In this document: one piece after another, positions 23,379-33,458 of the stretch | Numbering within the stretch: the stretch's first letter is position 1 | Layout of the letters: the number at the start of each line of letters is the position of its first letter | Assembly: GCA_039636795.1 (NCBI GenBank) | Contig: CP143430.1 | Coordinates: 1,860,001-1,924,000, forward strand | Origin: Micrococcaceae bacterium Sec5.1 | GTDB taxonomy: Bacteria > Actinomycetota > Actinomycetes > Actinomycetales > Micrococcaceae | Direction of reading: 5' to 3' | DNA length: 64,000 nt | The notes under the pieces: generated by a model | What the model saw: the letters and a program-made list of their open reading frames with translations, nothing else | Database searches by the model: none | What the model was told of the DNA's origin: nothing | Made by a program: the position numbers and the translations under genes

Positions 23379-23442
23379 CGCATAAGAGGGTATTGGCAGG
23401 GTTGGGTATGAACGGGCACCTTGACTGAGGGGCGGTGGGCCG

Positions 23443-23874
23443 GTGTTTCTTGGCACCCATTCCCCACGTCTTGATGAAAAGGGCCGGATCATACTTCCCG
23501 CGAAGTTCCGTGAGGAACTTGCCGAGGGCCTGGTTCTCACAAGGGGTCAGGAACGTTGCATTTACGTCTTCAGCCAGAAGGAATTCGAGCGCATTCACGA
23601 ATCGATGCGGGAGGCACCACTGTCCTCCAAGCAGGCTCGTGATTACATTCGGGTTTTCCTGTCTGGAGCCTCTGACGAGGTACCTGACAAGCAGGGGCGC
23701 GTGACGATTCCGCCGGCGCTCCGGGCCTATGCAGGGCTTGGCCGGGAATTGGCAGTTATCGGTGCCGGTACCCGCGCGGAGATCTGGGATGCCGAGGCTT
23801 GGAATGAATACCTCGCCGAGAAGGAAGCAGCCTTCTCGGAAACCGACGATGACAATCTGCCCGGGTTCATCTAA
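23443..23874 (+). CDS. mraZ: Transcriptional regulator MraZ
   Basis: 143 residues from a GTG. Two tandem SpoVT/AbrB-like halves are present, each with the family motif: [15 protein letters not shown] (about 10-24) and [18 protein letters not shown] sequence (about 83-96, here [14 protein letters not shown]). It is a ring-forming DNA-binding protein that represses the dcw operon in E. coli. It is the first gene of the division/cell-wall cluster, and its own operator repeats overlap the promoter 70-90 bases upstream. Confidence 0.95.
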   Translation: MFLGTHSPRLDEKGRIILPAKFREELAEGLVLTRGQERCIYVFSQKEFERIHESMREAPLSSKQARDYIRVFLSGASDEVPDKQGRVTIPPALRAYAGLGRELAVIGAGTRAEIWDAEAWNEYLAEKEAAFSETDDDNLPGFI

Positions 23875-24040
23875 CCGGCGGAGGGGGCCTTGGCCCCGGT
23901 TCTTGGATGGGATCTCCAGCCGCCCATCGAACTGTCTTCCTGGCTCAACTTCCCCTGAGCCAGGCCGGCGGAACGATAGGCGCGGATGGGGATCCGATCC
24001 AAGGAATTGAATGCAAGCGATTGAGGAAAGAGGAGGCAAC

Positions 24041-25039
24041 GTGGAAGAGCAGGACGCGGCAAAGCCCACATCTGAGCGCCACGTGCCCGTCCTGAAGGAC
24101 CGCTGCATCAATTTGCTCGCCCCCGGCTTCGAAGCAGCACGCACCCGTGGTGAGAGGCCGATCGTTATCGATGCGACGCTGGGCATGGGCGGACACTCCG
24201 AGGCCATGCTGCAACGCTTCCCTGATCTGCACCTCGTGGGTATCGACCGCGATGAGGAAGCGTTGGCGTTGGCCGGTGCGCGACTGGAACCATTCTCGGA
24301 TCGCACGGATTTGGTTCACGCGGTCTACGACGAAATCGAGGACGTCCTGGCGGATTTGGGTATCCCTGAGGTCCACGGCATCCTCATGGACCTGGGTGTA
24401 TCGTCCTTGCAGCTGGATGAACGGGAGCGTGGCTTCGCCTACTCCTACGATGCACCGCTGGACATGCGCATGGACACCAGCCGGGGGCAAACCGCGGCAG
24501 ATGTCGTCAACAACTACAGCGAAGAAGACCTGGTCCGCATCATCCGCAAGTGGGGCGAAGAGAAGTTCGCCGGGCGGATTGCGAACAGGATCGTTACTGC
24601 CCGGGCTGAGAAGCCCTTCGCCACAACGGGAGAACTCGTTGAGCAAATCCGGGGCGTGGTACCTGCTGCCGCGGCCAAGAGCGGTGGCCACCCGGCCAAA
24701 CGGACCTTCCAGGCGCTGCGTATCGAGGTCAACGAAGAGCTCGACGTCCTGGAACGGGCTGTTCCAGCCGCCGTCGCAGCGACGGCCATGGGCGGGCGGA
24801 TTGTCGTGATGTCCTACCACTCCCTGGAGGACAAGATCGTAAAGTCCGTCTTTCAGGCCGGATCCAAGTCCTCAGCACCGCTCGGATTCCCCGTTGAACT
24901 CGAAGAACACAAACCCGAACTGAAAACGCTGACCAAAGGCACGGAAGTGCCTACGGCCGCAGAAATTGCCGAGAACCCCCGCGCGGCGTCTGCCCGACTC
25001 AGGGCCGTGGAGCGCATCAAGCCAAGGAGAGTCGCATGA
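24041..25039 (+). CDS. rsmH: 16S rRNA (cytosine(1402)-N4)-methyltransferase
   Basis: 332 residues from the GTG at 24041, five bases after AGAGGAGG; an ATG at 24011 in frame lacks this support. The protein shows HVPVLKDRC, the S-adenosylmethionine motif [19 protein letters not shown]-type segment [12 protein letters not shown], and [11 protein letters not shown]. It methylates C1402 in the decoding centre of 16S rRNA. It is the second dcw gene, and its TGA overlaps the ftsL ATG by four bases. Confidence 0.95.
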   Translation: MEEQDAAKPTSERHVPVLKDRCINLLAPGFEAARTRGERPIVIDATLGMGGHSEAMLQRFPDLHLVGIDRDEEALALAGARLEPFSDRTDLVHAVYDEIEDVLADLGIPEVHGILMDLGVSSLQLDERERGFAYSYDAPLDMRMDTSRGQTAADVVNNYSEEDLVRIIRKWGEEKFAGRIANRIVTARAEKPFATTGELVEQIRGVVPAAAAKSGGHPAKRTFQALRIEVNEELDVLERAVPAAVAATAMGGRIVVMSYHSLEDKIVKSVFQAGSKSSAPLGFPVELEEHKPELKTLTKGTEVPTAAEIAENPRAASARLRAVERIKPRRVA

Positions 25040-25701
25040 GCACCGCCGCAGCGAAGACACTGCCCTCCTCCGTGGTAGGCAACACGGCCAGGGCACTCCC
25101 GGCTCCAGCAGGCCAGCCCGACGTCGGCCGCAAGGCGCGCACGCCGCTTTCGCTTGTGCGCAGCGTCCCCGGGAAGCGGCGCACTCCCTTTGTTGTCCTG
25201 TGCTTCGTGGTGATGGCGGCCGCCCTGCTGACGGTGCTCGTCCTTAACATCTCTGTATCCACAGCCCAGTACCGGTTGGTGCAGCTGAAATCAGAAGCAG
25301 CCACGCTGAACAAGGAAAACCAGGACCTGACACAGAAGAAGCAGAACTTCGAGGCTCCCCAGAATCTGGCTGCAAAGGCTGCAGAATTGGGAATGGTACA
25401 GTCCACCGTCAAGGGTCAGATCGATTTGAGCACCATGACGGTCACCGGAAAGGCAACCCCGGCTGTCAAGGGAGACACCCCCGCGGCCGTGATCGCCCCT
25501 CCGGCCGTTGCCGGCCAGCTTGATGTGGTTCCCTCGGTGACTACCAAGGATCCGTTGGAGAACCTCAAGCCGGCAACACCGAAAACGCCCGAGGCCAAAC
25601 CCGCTGCACCTGCTGCCAAGCCGGCAACTCCGGCAGCCGCGCCCGCGGAGCTTCACGGGGGATCCGTTCCGGCGCCCCAGCAGAAGGCACCAGGGCACTA
25701 G
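25036..25701 (+). CDS. ftsL: Cell division protein FtsL-like, with long Pro/Ala tail
   Basis: 221 residues, about twice the usual FtsL length. A basic cytoplasmic N-terminus (1-50), one transmembrane helix (51-72) and a leucine/glutamine coiled coil (about 76-110, [20 protein letters not shown]) make the typical bitopic FtsL architecture. [11 protein letters not shown] is the conserved end of the coiled coil. The last about 100 residues are rich in Ala, Pro, Thr and Lys and probably cross or sit in the wall. FtsL forms a complex with FtsQ and FtsB in the divisome. It is assigned by position between rsmH and ftsI plus topology, because sequence conservation is low. Confidence 0.82.
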   Translation: MSTAAAKTLPSSVVGNTARALPAPAGQPDVGRKARTPLSLVRSVPGKRRTPFVVLCFVVMAAALLTVLVLNISVSTAQYRLVQLKSEAATLNKENQDLTQKKQNFEAPQNLAAKAAELGMVQSTVKGQIDLSTMTVTGKATPAVKGDTPAAVIAPPAVAGQLDVVPSVTTKDPLENLKPATPKTPEAKPAAPAAKPATPAAAPAELHGGSVPAPQQKAPGH

Positions 25702-25743
25702 CCCGCAAGATCACCGAAGCAAGGCCAGCAGCAAGGAATCAAC

Positions 25744-27540
25744 GTGGCGCAAAACCCCGGCAAATCAAAAAAGACCAAGGTGCCGGCGGCAAGGAAGCGG
25801 CTCCGTGTTGGTCTTGGCATCATGCTGACCCTGCTGTTGGTGGTGGGCGGAAAACTCTTTATGGTGCAAGGCCTTGATGTCGGTGGCATGGCCGAGGCCG
25901 CCCTTGCGAACCGCCTCACGCCGCAGGTACTGCCGGCCGAACGCGGCAGGATCCTGGACGCCAACGGTACTGTCCTCGCCAGCAGTGTCATCCGCTACAA
26001 CATTGTTGTGGACCAGGTCCTGAATACTGCTACAGCTGAGTTCAAACGGTACAACGAGAAGACTGAAGAAATAGAGACGATCTCCCGGGACCAGGGGATC
26101 TCCGAACTGGCTTCGCTCCTCGGGGCTGACCCTGCCAAGGTCAGGGAGTCGCTCACTGGCGACAAGAAGTACTCTACGGTGGCCAAGGACGTGAAGCCGG
26201 AGCTTGAAGACCGCATCTCCAAGCTGCACATTCCGGGTGTGGCCGCCGAAGGCGTCAGTAAGCGTGTCTATCCGAACGGCAGCGTTGCAGGGGGCGTGGT
26301 GGGTTTCCTCCAGGATGGCACCACAGGCCAGGCAGGCATCGAGCAAACCCAGGACCAAGTGCTCCGCGGTACCGAGGGCAAGCGTGTTTTCGAGATTGGC
26401 GCGGATGGCCTCAGGATTCCCGTGGCCACCGATGAGCTCACGCCAGCTGTCGATGGAAGCGATGTCAAGCTGACCCTCAATACAGACATCCAGTACTTCG
26501 CACAGCAGGCCATCCAAAGCCAGGTCAACAAGATGAACGCTGAGTGGGGTTCGATCATTGTGATCGACACCAAGACGGGCAACCTCATCGCCTTGGCCGA
26601 CACGAACGCCCCGGACCCCAACGACCCCGGGAAGGTTGATGCCAAGGACCGCGGTGTGCGTTCTGTGACGGCCGCCTACGAGCCTGGATCCGTCGAGAAG
26701 ATGATCACTGCCTCTGCCGTGATTGAGGAGGGAAAGTCTTTTCCGCTGGACCACTTCACCATCCCGCCCTCGTATACCATCGACGGTCAGACGTTCACCG
26801 ATGCGTTCGAGCACGGCACCGAAGAACGCACGCTGGCCGGAATCCTGGGCTGGTCCATGAACACCGGCACCGTGATGGCGGGAAGCAGGCTGAGCAAAGA
26901 GCAGCGCTACGAATGGTTGAAGAAGTTCGGCGTCGGCGAACAAACGGACATTGGCCTTCCCGCGGAAGCGACGGGTATCCTCGCCAAGCCTGATCAGTGG
27001 GATGAACGCCAGCAGTACACGGTCCTGTTTGGTCAGGGAGTTTCGCAGTCGACGCTGCAAACCGTCCGGGCCTTCCAGACGATTGCCAACGACGGCGTGA
27101 TGGTGCAGCCAAGGCTCATCGATAGTTACATCACGCCTGAGGGTGAAGAGCAGAAGGTGCCTGCCAAGGAGTCCCGGCAGGTGGTGTCCAAGGAGACTGC
27201 CCAACAAATGAAGGACATCCTGGAAAGCGCAGTGACCGAAGGACAGATCAAGGACGCGGCCATTGACGGGTACCGGGTGGGAGCAAAGACAGGCACCTCA
27301 CAGGCGCCCCGGGAAGATGGACTCGCCGGTTTTGACGGGTATACGGCCTCGATGGTGGGGATGGCGCCCATGGATGACCCGCGCTTCATCGTGGAGGTAG
27401 TCCTGCAGCGTCCCAGGGGAAATATCTACGGCATCACCAATGGTCCCGTGTTCCGTTCGGTCATGTCCCAGGTCCTCAGGACCTACAACGTGGCGCCATC
27501 CACCGGCACCCCCGCGCGCCTGCCGCAGTTCGTCAAGTAA
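25744..27540 (+). CDS. ftsI: Septal peptidoglycan transpeptidase (class B PBP, FtsI/PBP3)
   Basis: 598 residues from a GTG after AAGGAATC. A short cytoplasmic start and one transmembrane helix (about 20-42) are followed by the PBP dimerisation domain (RGRILDANGTVLASS) and the transpeptidase domain. The catalytic motifs are SVEK (Ser316-Lys319), SMN (371-373) and KTG (515-517). It cross-links septal peptidoglycan with FtsW. C-terminal PASTA repeats are absent. It lies between ftsL and murE. Confidence 0.95.
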   Translation: MAQNPGKSKKTKVPAARKRLRVGLGIMLTLLLVVGGKLFMVQGLDVGGMAEAALANRLTPQVLPAERGRILDANGTVLASSVIRYNIVVDQVLNTATAEFKRYNEKTEEIETISRDQGISELASLLGADPAKVRESLTGDKKYSTVAKDVKPELEDRISKLHIPGVAAEGVSKRVYPNGSVAGGVVGFLQDGTTGQAGIEQTQDQVLRGTEGKRVFEIGADGLRIPVATDELTPAVDGSDVKLTLNTDIQYFAQQAIQSQVNKMNAEWGSIIVIDTKTGNLIALADTNAPDPNDPGKVDAKDRGVRSVTAAYEPGSVEKMITASAVIEEGKSFPLDHFTIPPSYTIDGQTFTDAFEHGTEERTLAGILGWSMNTGTVMAGSRLSKEQRYEWLKKFGVGEQTDIGLPAEATGILAKPDQWDERQQYTVLFGQGVSQSTLQTVRAFQTIANDGVMVQPRLIDSYITPEGEEQKVPAKESRQVVSKETAQQMKDILESAVTEGQIKDAAIDGYRVGAKTGTSQAPREDGLAGFDGYTASMVGMAPMDDPRFIVEVVLQRPRGNIYGITNGPVFRSVMSQVLRTYNVAPSTGTPARLPQFVK

Positions 27541-27644
27541 GCTTCTTGGGCGTCTGTTTCGGCCAAAGAATTTGATCCATCACTTTCGGCTTGGCGCCGC
27601 TGGCCCCAAGCCGGTCGTTCCACCGAGCATCAACGGAGAACCAC

Positions 27645-29282
27645 GTGTCAGAGCACAATGAGGCCGCTTTCCATGCCGAGACGCCCGAGACGGGCACCTC
27701 CGGCTTTCGTCCGGCGTCTGTGGCTGCAGTGCCTTTGTCGACCCTTGCGGAAGCCCTTGGTGTCCCCGTCCCGGCGGACGGCGACAACAAGGGAGTTACG
27801 GGGATCTCGCTGAACTCCCGGTCCATTGAACCGGGTGACCTTTACATGGCCCTGCCCGGCGCTTCGCGCCATGGAGCCGACTTTGTCCCACAGGCGGTCG
27901 AGGCCGGCGCCGTCGCTGTAGTCACTGATGACGCCGGGGCACGGCAGCTCGCCCTGGCAGGCGAGCAACCCGTACCTGTCCTCATCGTCGACGAGCCGCG
28001 CGCCGTCGTCGGGCGTTTGGCGGCCCTGATCTACCGCAGCCAGCCGGACGACGGCGGGTTCCCGACGCTGTTTGGAGTGACCGGGACCAACGGTAAAACG
28101 ACTACAACATACTTCATCAACTCCTTGCTCCGTGCCCTGGGTAAAACCCCGGGACTCATCGGAACAATCGAGATCCTGGCCGGGGGAGATCCTATTCCGA
28201 GCCTGTTGACCACGCCGGAATCCACCGACGTCCATGCACTGCTCGCCTTAATGCGGGAACGCGGGCTGGAGGCGGCCTCCATGGAGGTGTCCTCCCACGC
28301 CGTTGCTTATCACCGCGTCGATGGCGTGATGTTCGACGTCGCCGGCTTCACGAACCTCACTCAGGACCACTTGGACCTGCACGGCAGCATGGAAGAGTAC
28401 TTCCGCACCAAGGCCGAGCTGTTCACTGCCGGACGGGCACGCCAGGCAGTGGTGATGGTCGATGACGAGTGGGGCCGCAACCTGGCGCGAACAGCGGACA
28501 TTCCGGTCACCACACTTACTGCCACGACAGATGGCAGCCCTGCCGATTGGTCCGTTGCCTCAACAACCTCCCGTGGACTCGGCACCGATTTTGAACTGCG
28601 GCACACAGACGGCCGTGTCCTGCGCGTACACACTGGCTTACCGGGTGACTTCAACGTGGCGAACGCGGCCCTTGCCACGATCATGGTGTTGTCATCAGGC
28701 ATAGATGTAGAGACCCTCCAAGGCGCACTGGACGCCCACGATCCCTTCACCGTGGCCGTTCCTGGACGAATGCAGCTCATCTCCACCGCGCCGGCGGCCG
28801 TGGTTGATTTTGCCCACAATCCCGACGCCCTGGCCCGCGCACTCCAGGCTGTGCGTTCACGTGAGGAAGGTTCCCGGGTGATCGTGGTGTTCGGGGCCAC
28901 CGGGCAGCGGGACCAAAGCAAGCGTCCGACCATGGGCGCCATCGCGGCACGCTTGGCGGATATTGTCATTGTCAGTGACGACGACCCCCATGACGAGGAT
29001 GCGGCGGCTATCCGGTCAGAGGTCCTCGCAGGTGCCCATGCCGCCCGTGAATCAGGGAACCTGAGCAGCCAAATCATCGAATCATCACCTCGGGATGCCG
29101 CCATCCGACTCGCCGTGGAGCTGGCCACTGCGAAGGACACCATCCTGATCGCTGGTCGTGGCCACGAGGTATGGCAAGAGGTCAAGGGCGTCAACCTGGC
29201 TCTCGACGACAGAGTGGAACTACGGACCGCCTTGACATCCAGTGGATTCAGCGTTTCAACGGACCAGCGGATAGAGTCCTAA
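27645..29282 (+). CDS. murE: UDP-MurNAc-tripeptide synthetase MurE, probably L-lysine-adding
   Basis: 545 residues from the GTG at 27645, six bases after GGAGAA. The ATP loop is [12 protein letters not shown], followed by STDVHALL and the Mur ligase central and C-terminal domains. The amino-acid specificity loop, which reads DNPR in diaminopimelate-adding enzymes, is DDPH here (codons 28980-28991). The lost arginine normally contacts diaminopimelate, so this enzyme most likely adds L-lysine, in line with the lysine-type wall of Arthrobacter relatives. The first about 25 residues are a nonconserved extension. It is followed after six bases by murF. Confidence 0.93.
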   Translation: MSEHNEAAFHAETPETGTSGFRPASVAAVPLSTLAEALGVPVPADGDNKGVTGISLNSRSIEPGDLYMALPGASRHGADFVPQAVEAGAVAVVTDDAGARQLALAGEQPVPVLIVDEPRAVVGRLAALIYRSQPDDGGFPTLFGVTGTNGKTTTTYFINSLLRALGKTPGLIGTIEILAGGDPIPSLLTTPESTDVHALLALMRERGLEAASMEVSSHAVAYHRVDGVMFDVAGFTNLTQDHLDLHGSMEEYFRTKAELFTAGRARQAVVMVDDEWGRNLARTADIPVTTLTATTDGSPADWSVASTTSRGLGTDFELRHTDGRVLRVHTGLPGDFNVANAALATIMVLSSGIDVETLQGALDAHDPFTVAVPGRMQLISTAPAAVVDFAHNPDALARALQAVRSREEGSRVIVVFGATGQRDQSKRPTMGAIAARLADIVIVSDDDPHDEDAAAIRSEVLAGAHAARESGNLSSQIIESSPRDAAIRLAVELATAKDTILIAGRGHEVWQEVKGVNLALDDRVELRTALTSSGFSVSTDQRIES

Positions 29283-29288
29283 ACCGAG

Positions 29289-30779
29289 ATGATTGCACTT
29301 ACTGCGGCGGATATCGCCCACATCACCCATGGCCGTTTGACCGGAGGCGGGGACATCGCGCCCACTTCTGTCGTCACTGATTCCCGGGAAGCTACACCTG
29401 GTTCGCTCTATGTGGCGAAGCCGGGCGAGCACGCAGATGGTCATGACTTCGTTGACGCTGCCTTCGAGCGGGGTGCCGTCCTGGTGTTGGCCGAACGCGA
29501 GGTCACTGCCGTTGACGGTAAGCCGTATCCCGCCGTCGTTGTTGATGACGCCGTGCTCGCCATGGGAGCGCTTGCTGCCGAAGCAGTCCGCCGCATCCGC
29601 TCTGCCCGGGAACAGCGCGGCGAGCAATTTACAGTGATCGGTATTACTGGCTCGGCCGGCAAGACCACCACCAAGGACTTACTCGCCGGCGTGTTGTCCC
29701 AAGCCGGGCCCACAGTGGCTCCCCGGGGCTCATACAACGGTGAGGTCGGCGTGCCCCTGACCGTGTTTGCCGCCGATACGGACACCCGCTTCCTCGTCAT
29801 TGAGATGGGAGCCACCGGCATCGGGCATATCAAGTACCTCGCTGGGATGGTGCAGCCCGATATTGGTGTGGTGCTGGTGGTCGGCACCGCCCACGCCGGG
29901 GAATTCGGCGGTGTCGAAAACATCGCTACGGCCAAGGGCGAACTTGTAGAAGGGCTTAGTGAGAACGGCACAGCCGTCCTGAACCTGGACGATGGCCGCG
30001 TTGCTGCCATGAAGACCCGCACCACGGCCAAAGTCCTCGGCTTCAGTGCCTCTCCAGCGACGAACGAAGACGTGGAAGCGCGCAACGTTGTGGTCAACGC
30101 CGAAGGCCACCCCGAGTTTGAACTTGTACTGCCCGACGGCGGCCCTTCCGTTCACGTCCGAAGCCGCCTGATCGGCGGCCATCACGTGACAAACCTGCTG
30201 GCGGCTGCTGCTGCGGCATTTGCCGCGGGCATCCCTGCGGCAGACATTGCCTCCTCGCTTAGTTCCCAGTCCGCTGCCAGCCGCTGGCGCATGGAGCGAA
30301 CCGAGCGCCCTGACGGTGTCACCATCATCAACGACGCGTACAACGCCAATCCTGAGTCGATGCGGGCTGCGCTGCGCACCCTCGCTGATCTTGGCCAAGG
30401 CAGGCGCACATGGGCCGTCCTTGGGGCCATGCTTGAGCTCGGCGAGGATTCCATCCGGGAGCACACTGCAGTGGGAACACAGGTGGTGCGCTTGAACATC
30501 TCCAGGCTCGTGGTGGTGGGACGCGAAGCGCGGGCCCTTTACATATCGGCCATCCAGGAAGGTTCGTGGGGGGACGAATGTTCGTTCACGGAGACTGCCG
30601 AAGAAGCCTACGAACTCCTGCAAAGGGAGCTGCAACCCGGAGACCTGGTCTTGTTCAAGTCCTCCAATGGCGTGGGGCTGAGGCATTTGGGCGATCGGAT
30701 AGCATTACCCCCACGGGCCGAGTCCACCGGGGAAAGCGCGGCTGAAGATGCCGCAAGCGAAGGGAACGAGCTGCTGTGA
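29289..30779 (+). CDS. murF: UDP-MurNAc-tripeptide:D-Ala-D-Ala ligase
   Basis: 496 residues. The Mur ligase ATP loop [13 protein letters not shown] lies near residue 117. MGATGIGHI, the NDAYNANP motif and [10 protein letters not shown] mark the MurF subgroup. It attaches D-alanyl-D-alanine to complete the muramyl pentapeptide in the cytoplasm. The last about 25 residues are an acidic extension. It starts six bases after the murE stop with no clear ribosome site, so it probably depends on coupling to murE. Confidence 0.95.
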   Translation: MIALTAADIAHITHGRLTGGGDIAPTSVVTDSREATPGSLYVAKPGEHADGHDFVDAAFERGAVLVLAEREVTAVDGKPYPAVVVDDAVLAMGALAAEAVRRIRSAREQRGEQFTVIGITGSAGKTTTKDLLAGVLSQAGPTVAPRGSYNGEVGVPLTVFAADTDTRFLVIEMGATGIGHIKYLAGMVQPDIGVVLVVGTAHAGEFGGVENIATAKGELVEGLSENGTAVLNLDDGRVAAMKTRTTAKVLGFSASPATNEDVEARNVVVNAEGHPEFELVLPDGGPSVHVRSRLIGGHHVTNLLAAAAAAFAAGIPAADIASSLSSQSAASRWRMERTERPDGVTIINDAYNANPESMRAALRTLADLGQGRRTWAVLGAMLELGEDSIREHTAVGTQVVRLNISRLVVVGREARALYISAIQEGSWGDECSFTETAEEAYELLQRELQPGDLVLFKSSNGVGLRHLGDRIALPPRAESTGESAAEDAASEGNELL

Positions 30780-31885
30780 TTGCACTTTTGATCGGCGCCG
30801 GCGTCGCCCTCCTAGCGGCCCTGATAGGGACGCCCCTGTTCATCAGATTCCTGGTGGCCAAGAGCTATGGGCAGTTCATCCGGGATGACGGTCCCACCTC
30901 GCACCACACCAAGCGAGGCACGCCTACAATGGGCGGGACCGTGGTTGTTGCCGCGGTTCTGATCAGCTACTTCGTGACCCACTTGATCATGTGGATGATG
31001 AATCCGCGGTCCGCCGGACCCTCCGCGTCCGGGCTGCTGCTGCTGTTCCTCATGGTGGGAATGGGCTTCGTTGGCTTCCTGGATGACTACATCAAGATTT
31101 CCAACAAGCGCAGTTTGGGCCTGAACGCCCGCGCCAAGCTGATCCTGCAAGCCGCCGTCGGCATCATTTTTGCCGTTCTGGTTTTGCAGTTTCCGAACGA
31201 GGACGGGCTCCGTCCGGCTTCCACGCAAATTTCCCTCGTCCGCGACATCCCCTGGCTGGATCTCGCCTTTGGTGGGACCGTCCTGGGCGCAATTCTCTTT
31301 GTCGTTTGGTCCAACCTCATCATCACCGCAGCAACCAACGGCGTGAACCTGACAGACGGCCTGGATGGGCTCGCGTCGGGAGCATCCATCATGGTGTTCG
31401 GCGCTTACACGATTATGGGGATCTGGCAGAACAACCAGGCCTGCGGTTCGCCGCGTGAGGCCGGCAGCGGTTGTTATCAAGTGCGCGACCCCATGGACCT
31501 GGCGCTCCTCGCGGCCATCCTGAGCGCTGCTTTGGTGGGCTTCCTCTGGTGGAATACATCACCGGCCAAGATCTTCATGGGTGACACCGGTTCCCTGGCA
31601 ATCGGAGGCGCCGTTGCCGCTTTCGCGATCCTGTCCCGCACAGAACTTTTACTGGCCTTCATCGGTGGCTTGTTCGTCCTGATTACCCTTTCCGTCATCA
31701 TCCAGGTGGGTTTTTTCAAGCTGTCAGGTGGCAAACGCGTCTTCAAGATGGCCCCATTGCAACATCACTTCGAACTGAAGGGGTGGGCAGAGGTCACGGT
31801 TGTTGTCCGCTTCTGGATCCTTGCCGGGCTCTTCGTGGCCGCCGGCCTTGGAATCTTCTACGCTGAATGGGTGGTGCTGCTGTGA
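30776..31885 (+). CDS. mraY: Phospho-N-acetylmuramoyl-pentapeptide transferase
   Basis: 369 residues, starting at the GTG inside the murF stop. About ten transmembrane helices are present. Diagnostic segments are KRGTPTMGG near the start, [16 protein letters not shown] and FMGDTGSLA, which include the Mg2+-binding aspartates. A last-quarter segment [13 protein letters not shown] is typical. It transfers phospho-MurNAc-pentapeptide to undecaprenyl phosphate (decaprenyl phosphate in some actinobacteria), giving lipid I at the membrane. Its TGA overlaps the murD GTG. Confidence 0.96.
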   Translation: MIALLIGAGVALLAALIGTPLFIRFLVAKSYGQFIRDDGPTSHHTKRGTPTMGGTVVVAAVLISYFVTHLIMWMMNPRSAGPSASGLLLLFLMVGMGFVGFLDDYIKISNKRSLGLNARAKLILQAAVGIIFAVLVLQFPNEDGLRPASTQISLVRDIPWLDLAFGGTVLGAILFVVWSNLIITAATNGVNLTDGLDGLASGASIMVFGAYTIMGIWQNNQACGSPREAGSGCYQVRDPMDLALLAAILSAALVGFLWWNTSPAKIFMGDTGSLAIGGAVAAFAILSRTELLLAFIGGLFVLITLSVIIQVGFFKLSGGKRVFKMAPLQHHFELKGWAEVTVVVRFWILAGLFVAAGLGIFYAEWVVLL

Positions 31886-33456
31886 ATGCAAACCAGGAGA
31901 GCGCGCCGTCGGCCAACGACCGCCTTAAGGATCTGACCAGTTGGGATGCCGACTGGAGTGGCTTGCGTGTAGTGGTGACGGGAATCGGCGTGTCCGGTTT
32001 TGCCGCCGCAGATACCCTCATCGAACTTGGTGCAAGAGTTGTGGTGGTGGATGCCTCCACCACGGCGAAAGCAAAGGCGCAGGCCGACACCCTGAAAATC
32101 GTGGGGGCGGTGGATGTACTGCTGGGCGAAGAGGCCGTGAAGGTCCTTCCCCTCATTGACGGCAACAAGCCGGAGCTCATTGTGACCTCGCCGGGGTGGC
32201 GCCCGGACCAAGCCCTGCTGGCCGCCGCCGCACGCAAGCACATTCCGGTGTGGGGCGACGTCGAATTAGCGTGGCGCGTCCGCGAACGGGCGGGCCGGAA
32301 GACCGCTGATTGGCTCACCATCACCGGCACCAACGGTAAGACCACCACGGTAGGGATGACCGAGTCCATGCTGCAGGCCGCCGGACTCAAAGCCATTGCC
32401 GTGGGGAACGTGGGCACGCCCATCCTTGACGCTCTCAGGGACCCGGTGGAGTACGACGCTTTTGCGGTGGAACTCTCAAGCTTCCAGTTGCATTGGAGCC
32501 ATTCGTTGTCCCCGGTGGCCAGCGTATGCCTGAACGTGGCCGAAGACCACGTGGACTGGCATGGCTCCTACGCCTCTTACCTTGCCGATAAAGCCAAGGT
32601 CTACGAGAACACGCAGAAGGCGGCCATCTACAACGCCGACCAAATTGAAACCGAACGCATGGTGGAGAACGCTGACGTCGTGGAAGGTTGCCGTGCGGTC
32701 GGATTCACCACGAACACCCCCGGCATCAGCATGCTGGGTGTGGTGAATGGATTGTTGGTTGACCGCGCGTTCATCGAAGAGCGGAAAAACTCAGCCGCCG
32801 AACTCGCGTCCATTTCCGATCTTGGGCCAGTGGCACCACGCCACATGGTGGCCAACGCCTTGGCCGCCGCGGCCCTCGTGCGTGCTTATGGGGTTGAGCC
32901 TGCCGCGGTGAAGCAGGGCTTGGTCAACTATCTGCCTGGCGAGCATCGTATCCAGCTCGTGGCCAAACACGACGACGTCCTGTGGATCAATGATTCAAAG
33001 GCCACCAACCCCCACGCTGCCTCGGCCGCGCTTTCAGCTTTCCACAACGTGGTGTGGATCGCAGGGGGCCTCTCCAAGGGCGTCAATTACGATGACCTCG
33101 TCAAGGAGCACGCCCCCCGCTTGAAGTCCGTGGTGCTCATCGGCACTGACACGGAGGCCTTGGAAGCGTCCCTCCAGCGACACGCAGCGGATGTCCCCGT
33201 GATAGCCCAGCCCAAGGGCGACACTGAAAGTGTGCAGACCGCAGACGGTAACGCCTCCTCGCCGATTTTTGGTGAGACCATCATGGCCCAGGCTGTGAGG
33301 GCAGCGGCCAGCGTGGCGGAACCAGGTGACACCGTACTCATGGCTCCAGCGGCTGCATCCATGGATCAGTTCTCTTCCTACGCTCACCGTGGCGACGCTT
33401 TCGTCCAGGCAGTACGCGAGCTCGTGGAAGGGCAGGCAAAGACCACCGAGGAGTAA
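31882..33456 (+). CDS. murD: UDP-MurNAc-L-alanine:D-glutamate ligase
   Basis: 524 residues from the GTG at 31882; an in-frame GTG at 31867 would overlap mraY further. The N-terminal uridine-binding fold ([22 protein letters not shown]) is followed by the ATP loop [22 protein letters not shown] and [10 protein letters not shown]. It adds D-glutamate as the second stem residue. An insertion near residues 430-465 ([17 protein letters not shown]) is longer than in E. coli and may be a lineage-specific loop. ftsW follows after two bases. Confidence 0.95.
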   Translation: MNANQESAPSANDRLKDLTSWDADWSGLRVVVTGIGVSGFAAADTLIELGARVVVVDASTTAKAKAQADTLKIVGAVDVLLGEEAVKVLPLIDGNKPELIVTSPGWRPDQALLAAAARKHIPVWGDVELAWRVRERAGRKTADWLTITGTNGKTTTVGMTESMLQAAGLKAIAVGNVGTPILDALRDPVEYDAFAVELSSFQLHWSHSLSPVASVCLNVAEDHVDWHGSYASYLADKAKVYENTQKAAIYNADQIETERMVENADVVEGCRAVGFTTNTPGISMLGVVNGLLVDRAFIEERKNSAAELASISDLGPVAPRHMVANALAAAALVRAYGVEPAAVKQGLVNYLPGEHRIQLVAKHDDVLWINDSKATNPHAASAALSAFHNVVWIAGGLSKGVNYDDLVKEHAPRLKSVVLIGTDTEALEASLQRHAADVPVIAQPKGDTESVQTADGNASSPIFGETIMAQAVRAAASVAEPGDTVLMAPAAASMDQFSSYAHRGDAFVQAVRELVEGQAKTTEE

Positions 33457-33458
33457 CA

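Larger units (their letters stand above)
22974..23442. other. Intergenic region between DUF3040 and mraZ
   Basis: This 469-base gap contains a terminator (23075-23098), two distant copies of an inverted MraZ-like motif (23151-23163 and 23264-23276), and the mraZ promoter with its operator array. No convincing coding frame is seen on either strand. Confidence 0.7.
29289..31885 (+). other. Translationally coupled murF-mraY-murD block
   Basis: The murF stop overlaps the mraY GTG (30776-30779), and the mraY stop overlaps the murD GTG (31882-31885), each as GTGA. These junctions fix the starts of mraY and murD. Confidence 0.75.
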
